This document shows, in pieces, positions 59,991 to 64,000 of a DNA stretch of 64,000 nucleotides. How positions within the stretch are numbered: the first letter of the stretch is position 1; each line of letters starts with the position of its first letter. This stretch comes from JANOYJ01 sp963792485 (lineage in GTDB: Bacteria; Pseudomonadota; Alphaproteobacteria; Rhizobiales; Rhizobiaceae), in NCBI GenBank assembly GCA_963792485.1, contig CAWBWL010000007.1, forward strand, positions 372,001 through 436,000, in the 5' to 3' direction. The notes under the pieces were generated by a model. It saw nothing but the letters and a program-made list of their open reading frames with translations. It ran no database searches and was not told the origin of the DNA. The position numbers and the translations under genes are program-made.

Positions 59991-61296
59991 TTATGACAGA
60001 TGCGGATAGAGCGGGAAACGGTTTGTCAGCGCAATGACCTTGGCTTTGACGGCCGATTCAACAGCCGCATTGCCCTCGTCCGAATTGGCAACCTTCAAGC
60101 CATCCAGCACTTCGGCAATATAGCTGCCGATCTCGGTGAATTCCCGCTCGCCAAATCCGCGCGTGGTGCCCGCTGGCGTGCCGACGCGGATGCCGGATGT
60201 GACGAAAGGTTTTTCCGGGTCGAACGGAATGCCGTTCTTGTTGCAGGTGATGTTGGCGCGGCCGAGCGCCGCCTCGGCGCGCTTGCCGGTGGCGTTTTTC
60301 GGGCGCAGATCGGCCAGCATCAGATGATTGTCCGTGCCGCCGGAAACGATATCAAGCCCTTGATCCTTCAGCGATTTCGCCAGCGTCTTGGCATTGGCGG
60401 CGACGTTTTGCGCGTAGGCTTTGAATTCCGGCTGCAGCGCCTCCTTGAAGGCGACGGCCTTGGCGGCAATCACATGCATCAGCGGGCCGCCCTGCAGGCC
60501 GGGGAAGACGGCGGAGTTGCACTTCTTGGCGATCTCCTCGTCATTGGTCAGGATCATGCCGCCGCGTGGGCCGCGCAGGCTCTTGTGCGTCGTCGTCGTC
60601 ACCACATGGGCGTGCGGCACAGGCGATGGATGCGCGCCGCCCGCAACGAGCCCGGCAATATGCGCCATGTCGACCATCAGATAGGCGCCGACAGCGTCGG
60701 CGATCTCGCGGAAACGCTCCCAGTCCCAGATCCGCGAATAGGCGGTGCCGCCCGCGATGATGAGCTTGGGATTGTGCGCATGCGCCAGCCGCTCGATCTC
60801 GTCCATGTCGAGAAGATGGTCTTCACGGCGCACGCCATAGGACACGACCTTGAACCATTTGCCCGACATGTTGACCGGCGAGCCGTGGGTCAGATGGCCG
60901 CCGGAATTGAGGTCCAGCCCCATGAATGTGTCGCCCGGCTGCAGCAGCGCCAGAAACACCGCCTGGTTCATCTGGCTGCCGGAATTGGGCTGCACATTGG
61001 CGAATTTGCAGCCGAACAGCTCCTTGGCCCGCTCGATCGCCAGCTTCTCGGCGATGTCCACATACTGGCAGCCGCCATAATAGCGCTTGCCCGGATAGCC
61101 TTCCGCATATTTGTTCGTCATCACCGACCCCTGCGCTTCCATCACGGCGCGCGAGACGATGTTTTCCGAGGCGATCAGCTCAATCTCATGCCGCTGGCGG
61201 CCGAGCTCCGATTTCGACCGAGTCGAATATTTCAGGATCAGCCGCCTCCAGCGGCTGGGTGAAAAAGGCGCTGGCGGCGTTGGCGAAGGCCGTCAC
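59991..61296 (-). CDS. glyA: Serine hydroxymethyltransferase (GTG start, one-base insertion)
   Basis: GlyA makes glycine and methylene-tetrahydrofolate from serine. The N-terminus is VTAFANAASAFFTQPLEAAD at a GTG (61296) with AAAGGA 8 nt upstream. One extra base at about 61215, after DSVE, shifts the frame. The rest (SELGRQRHEIELIASENIVS, YAEGYPGKRYYGGCQYVD, PLP-lysine segment VTTTTHKSLRGPRGGMIL) follows. Corrected length 434 residues. It is separated from the L,D-transpeptidase by a strong terminator. Confidence 0.94.
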
Positions 61297-61442
61297 GGGG
61301 AGTCCTTTCAGTGCGAGCACGCAGGCAGAATTAGAGCAGGGTGTCGAAGATGAAAGGCCGGTTACACAATTCCGTCCGACATTCCAACCCAAAGCAGCGA
61401 AATTCGTCCGGTTTTGCGACTTTCATGATCGCACGAAAACAC

Positions 61443-61467
61443 AAACGACCGCACAAGGCGGTCGTTT
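61443..61467 (-). terminator. Intrinsic terminator between the L,D-transpeptidase and glyA
   Basis: A perfect 10-bp stem AAACGACCGC/GCGGTCGTTT with a 5-nt loop is followed on the minus strand by GTGTTTTC, 27 nt after the corrected transpeptidase stop. Confidence 0.85.
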
Positions 61468-61493
61468 GAGGGTCGTAAGCGCTATCTGCATCA

Positions 61494-62771
61494 GAGCGCC
61501 GGCTGCACCGATCGCCAGCGCGTCCACGCCGTCGCGCTGGTAAATGTCGTCGCGGAAATGCGCGACGCCATCGCCGGTGGACCAGGCGGTGATGTAGGTG
61601 AAGTACACCGGAACCGGATCGGCCAGCGGCACTTCCTGATTCCGCCGGTCGCGATGGCCGCCTCGATCTGCGGCGCGGCCCCAGCCTGGCGTATCGCGCA
61701 GGAGCCAGGTGCCGAGGTCGCGGACGTTCTGGACGCGCACGCAGCCGGAGGATTCAAAGCGCAGCATCTTGTTGAACAGGCCCTGCTTGGGCGTGTCATG
61801 CATGTAGACGGCATGCGGGTTCGGGAAATTGATCTTCATCGAGGCCATGGCGCTGTTGGAGCCGGGATCCTGGCGGAAGCGGTATTTCGCCGCTTCATTG
61901 CTGACCAGTCGACTTGGGGGATCGATTTCCTGCCGTCCGGGCCAATCAAATGGATGTTGTTATCCGCCAGATAGGTCGGGTTCTTGCGCATCTCCGGGAT
62001 GATGTCTTTGTGGACAATCGACACCGGCGCGTTCCAGTAAGGGATTGATGACGATATTGGTGATCTTGGAGTTCAGGATCGGCGTCTGGCGGTCGATCTT
62101 GCCGACAATCGCCGTGTGGCGCAGCGCGACGCGGCCGTTTTCGACCGCCTCGATCTGGGCCGCCGGGATGTTGACCATCACATAGCGGTCGCCGAGAAAG
62201 CCTGACATGGAGCGCAGGCGCACCAGATTGGTCTGCGAGCTGGCCAAGGCGCACATCTGCCGAAACATTCATCGCGGCGAAAGTGTATTTGCCGATCACG
62301 CCGTCCGACGGAAAGCCATGCCGGGCCTGAAAGCGCTTCACGGCCGCATCGACATAGGAATCGAATGAGTTGCCGAGGCCCGCGCTGCGCTGCCAGGTCG
62401 CCCGACACCATCAGCCGCTTGCGCAGAGCGCTGACGGCGGGATCATTGACGCCGAGCTTCAGCTTCTTGGCTGCCGGCACCTGCGGCCAGCCGCCCTGCG
62501 CGACAATGTTCTGGTATTCGAACGATCGCGGCCTCGATGTTCGAAGCGGTCTGCGGCGAGAAGATCGGCAGGGTGGAGCCGACTTTGGTCTTCTTCTGGC
62601 TCGCCTGCGCGTCGAACTGGTCATCCCAATTGCCGCGCTTTGGCGCTAGAGAACTTCCTCGATGACGTCTTGGGCATTGCCGGGCACCGGCACGCCCTGT
62701 TGCAAAAGCCGCGCCGAGCCCGGCGATAAACAAGCGGCGGCCATTTTCATCCGTTCGAAAGTCGACTTCAT
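61494..62771 (-). CDS. L,D-transpeptidase, YcbB type (many indels)
   Basis: These periplasmic enzymes form 3-3 peptidoglycan cross-links or attach proteins. Segments in successive frames build one protein: start MKSTFERMKMAAA, signal-like LFIAGLGAAFATG, a YcbB N-domain (GGWPQVPAAKKLKLG), a peptidoglycan-binding domain (VKRFQARHGFPSDGVIGKYT), then the catalytic domain. The latter has RYVMVNIPAAQIEAVENGR, YMHDTPKQGLFN and the cysteine motif FESSGCVRVQNV. About eight single-base insertions interrupt it. Removing one in GCCGGCGCTCTGA near the end gives a stop at 61494. I take it as functional in the organism. Confidence 0.82.
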
Positions 62772-62827
62772 TTTCCCAAACCTCTTGCCGTCCGGAACCA
62801 TCCGGCACAGTTACTGGCATGCGGCGG

Positions 62828-62842
62828 CAATCTAGCGAAAAC
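62828..62842. promoter_or_regulatory. Candidate LdtR operator upstream of the L,D-transpeptidase
   Basis: CAATCTAGCGAAAAC lies 57-71 nt upstream of the start. The first 13 bases, CAATCTAGCGAAA, recur upstream of ldtR at 63597-63610. The CTAG centre gives partial symmetry. LdtR is known to control the neighbouring transpeptidase gene in related bacteria; assigning this site to it is inference. Confidence 0.55.
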
Positions 62843-62978
62843 AGGGTTAACAATTCGCAACTGTGCGCGTCACCGCGCACACGCATCCAAGCCCACGTAT
62901 CGATAGGCTTCTTCCTGCGGCAATATGGCCGATTGATGAAACTCGCCGGAATTCCGGCTGCCAAGCGCCCACAAACGA

Positions 62979-63005
62979 AAAGCCCGGCGCAGCGGGCCGG
63001 GCTTT
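62979..63005 (-). terminator. Intrinsic terminator after ldtR
   Basis: A 10-bp stem AAAGCCCGGC/GCCGGGCTTT with a 7-nt loop is followed on the minus strand by TTCGTTTG, 22 nt after the corrected ldtR stop. It separates ldtR from the transpeptidase gene. Confidence 0.85.
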
Positions 63006-63026
63006 CAGACATGCTTGATTCGGAAG

Positions 63027-63546
63027 TTACATCCGGTAGGCGATGGTATCGTTCCAGAAGCGGTCGAGACGCAGCAGCGCCTTGTTCATGATCTTGAACT
63101 CTTCGGCATTGATGCCGCCAACGGCCTCAATCGTGCCGACATGGCGCTCGTAGAGCTCGTCGACGAGGCTTGCGATCGACCTTGCCCTTCTCGGTCAAGG
63201 CGACACGCACCGAGCGGCGGTCGATGCTGGAGCGCTCATGGTTGATGAAGCCCATCTCGACGAGCTTCTTCAGATTGTACGACACGTTCGAGCCGAGATA
63301 ATAGCCGCGTGAGCGCAGCTCGCCCGCCGTCAGCTCCGACGCGCCGATGTTGAACAGCAGCAGCGCCTGGATGGCATTGATGTCCGAGCGGCCATTGCGG
63401 TCGAACTCGTCCTTGATGACATCGAGCAGGCGGCGGTGCAGCCGCTCAACCAGATGAAGGGATTCCAGATAAAGGGAGCGCAATGCATCCCGGTGACGTG
63501 GATTTTGAGCGGGCATGGATGCGCCCATACGCTGTACTTGCTGCAT
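63027..63546 (-). CDS. ldtR: MarR family regulator LdtR (one-base insertion)
   Basis: LdtR is a MarR-type regulator of L,D-transpeptidase and stress genes in Hyphomicrobiales. The winged-helix segment is ALLLFNIGASELTAGELRSR, GYYLGSNVSYNLKKLVEMGF and INHERSSIDRRSVRVALTEK. After EKGK one extra base at about 63181 shifts the end. Corrected it continues SIASLVDELYERHVG and closes with LLRLDRFWNDTIAYRM, 172 residues. Its promoter region carries the CAATCTAGCGAAA element also found before the transpeptidase gene. Confidence 0.9.
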
Positions 63547-63596
63547 GATGTTTTCGCCTCTGTTGTTTCAGCGTGTTTGTTTCCCGCTGTTGAGGC

Positions 63597-63610
63597 CAAT
63601 CTAGCGAAAC
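63597..63610. promoter_or_regulatory. Candidate LdtR autoregulatory site
   Basis: CAATCTAGCGAAAC lies 51-64 nt upstream of ldtR, nearly the same distance as the matching site before the transpeptidase gene. Autoregulation is inferred. Confidence 0.55.
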
Positions 63611-63687
63611 TGAATAAAATTCGACTTAAACACTAGGCTTAACAAGCACTTACGCTTGGCAATCCCGGCAACAGGGCTAATGGATGC

Positions 63688-64000
63688 TTAAACCTTCTTC
63701 TTGCGCTTCTGCAGGCGGATGCGTGATGGCGAAGGCGGCAAACAGGATGGCGCACGCCCACATGTGTGGCGACGGTAACCGGCTTGAAGCCGATAGAGCT
63801 GCGGGAAGCCGAAATGCATGATGACTTCGCCCGCGGCAGCCGCGAGCCAGATCACCGGCCCCCAGGACACCATCATCCAAAGACCGATCGCCGCAACCGG
63901 AAACAGCGCCGCAAGGCTGGCCGACGCAAGTTGCCAGTGCAGGGGCATCAGATCAAAGCGCCAGAGCGGACCGTCATAAATGCCGATGAGCCGGACCCAA
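63688..64000 (-). CDS. DUF6163-like small membrane protein (partial, probable indels)
   Basis: The frame enters from the window edge with WVRLIGIYDGPLWRFDLMPL. It then has two or three membrane segments (ALFPVAAIGLWMMVSWGPVI, WLAAAAGEVIMHFGFPQLYR). After YRLQAG the expected last membrane segment (HMWACAILFAAFAI) is in another frame and the basic tail RIRLQKRKKKV is back in the first. At least two indels are therefore likely. Such a gene commonly adjoins ldtR in Hyphomicrobiales; its function is not known. Confidence 0.65.
   Translation of the reverse strand, partial: WVRLIGIYDGPLWRFDLMPLHWQLASASLAALFPVAAIGLWMMVSWGPVIWLAAAAGEVIMHFGFPQLYRLQAGYRRHTCGRAPSCLPPSPSRIRLQKRKKKV

Noticed and set aside
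57779..61296. An FMN riboswitch before the riboflavin genes
   Set aside because: The rib genes are packed with overlaps behind nrdR and glyA, and no long leader with the conserved FMN-element segments is present.

Overview
The window is a GC-rich alphaproteobacterial chromosome segment, most likely from the Hyphomicrobiales (Rhizobiales). The evidence is the gene order rpoB-rpoC-rpsL-rpsG-fusA-tuf-rpsJ through rplQ without infA or rpmJ, the block merR-ihfA-fabH-plsX-yceD-ubiquinol-cytochrome c chaperone, the riboflavin block glyA-nrdR-ribD-ribE-ribH-nusB, and an LdtR-type MarR regulator beside a YcbB-type L,D-transpeptidase and a DUF6163-like membrane protein. Nearly everything is on the minus strand, so transcription runs from high to low coordinates.

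Layout from high to low coordinates. 61.4-64 kb: envelope genes (DUF6163-like, ldtR, L,D-transpeptidase). 56.8-61.3 kb: glyA, nrdR, riboflavin genes, nusB. 53.4-56.7 kb: two paralogous cysteine-containing proteins of unknown family, a DUF805 membrane protein and an MFS transporter. 49.1-53.2 kb: H+-pyrophosphatase, an unknown exported protein and a BamE-like lipoprotein. 44-49.1 kb: the cytochrome chaperone/yceD/plsX/fabH/ihfA/merR group, with a 143-bp imperfect inverted repeat inside it. 40.4-44 kb: tRNA-Pro, a phosphohexomutase, rlmB, tRNA-Tyr and tRNA-Gly. 37.5-40 kb: two tandem RTX-type calcium-binding genes. 32-37.4 kb: a second tuf, an alkyltransferase-like gene, a PIN-domain toxin-antitoxin pair, a membrane protein, tRNA-Trp, a CoA-transferase and an enoyl-CoA hydratase. 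1-31.9 kb: a nearly unbroken run of secE-nusG-rplKAJL-rpoBC, the str genes, the S10/spc/alpha ribosomal genes and gatCA.

The order rlmB, tRNA-Tyr, tRNA-Gly, tuf, tRNA-Trp, secE, nusG is recognisable as the old tRNA-tufB-secE arrangement known from E. coli (tyrU-glyT-thrT-tufB-secE-nusG). Accessory genes sit only in the gaps: RTX genes between tRNA-Gly and tuf, an ATL and a toxin-antitoxin pair between tuf and tRNA-Trp, and acyl-CoA genes between tRNA-Trp and secE.

The sequence carries at least 30 apparent single-base indels, nearly all insertions, which break essential genes (rpsM, adk, rplP, rplB, rplW, rplD, rplC, fusA, rpsL, rpoC, glyA, ldtR and others). These are most simply sequencing or assembly errors; the gene limits given here are for the corrected reading frames. 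No insertion sequence, prophage, CRISPR array or rRNA gene was seen. The least explained items are the twin cysteine-containing proteins beside DUF805, the RTX pair with a shared upstream dyad, the common CAATCTAGCGAAA site upstream of ldtR and its transpeptidase gene, and the series of hairpins placed just after stop codons inside the ribosomal/RNA polymerase supercluster.
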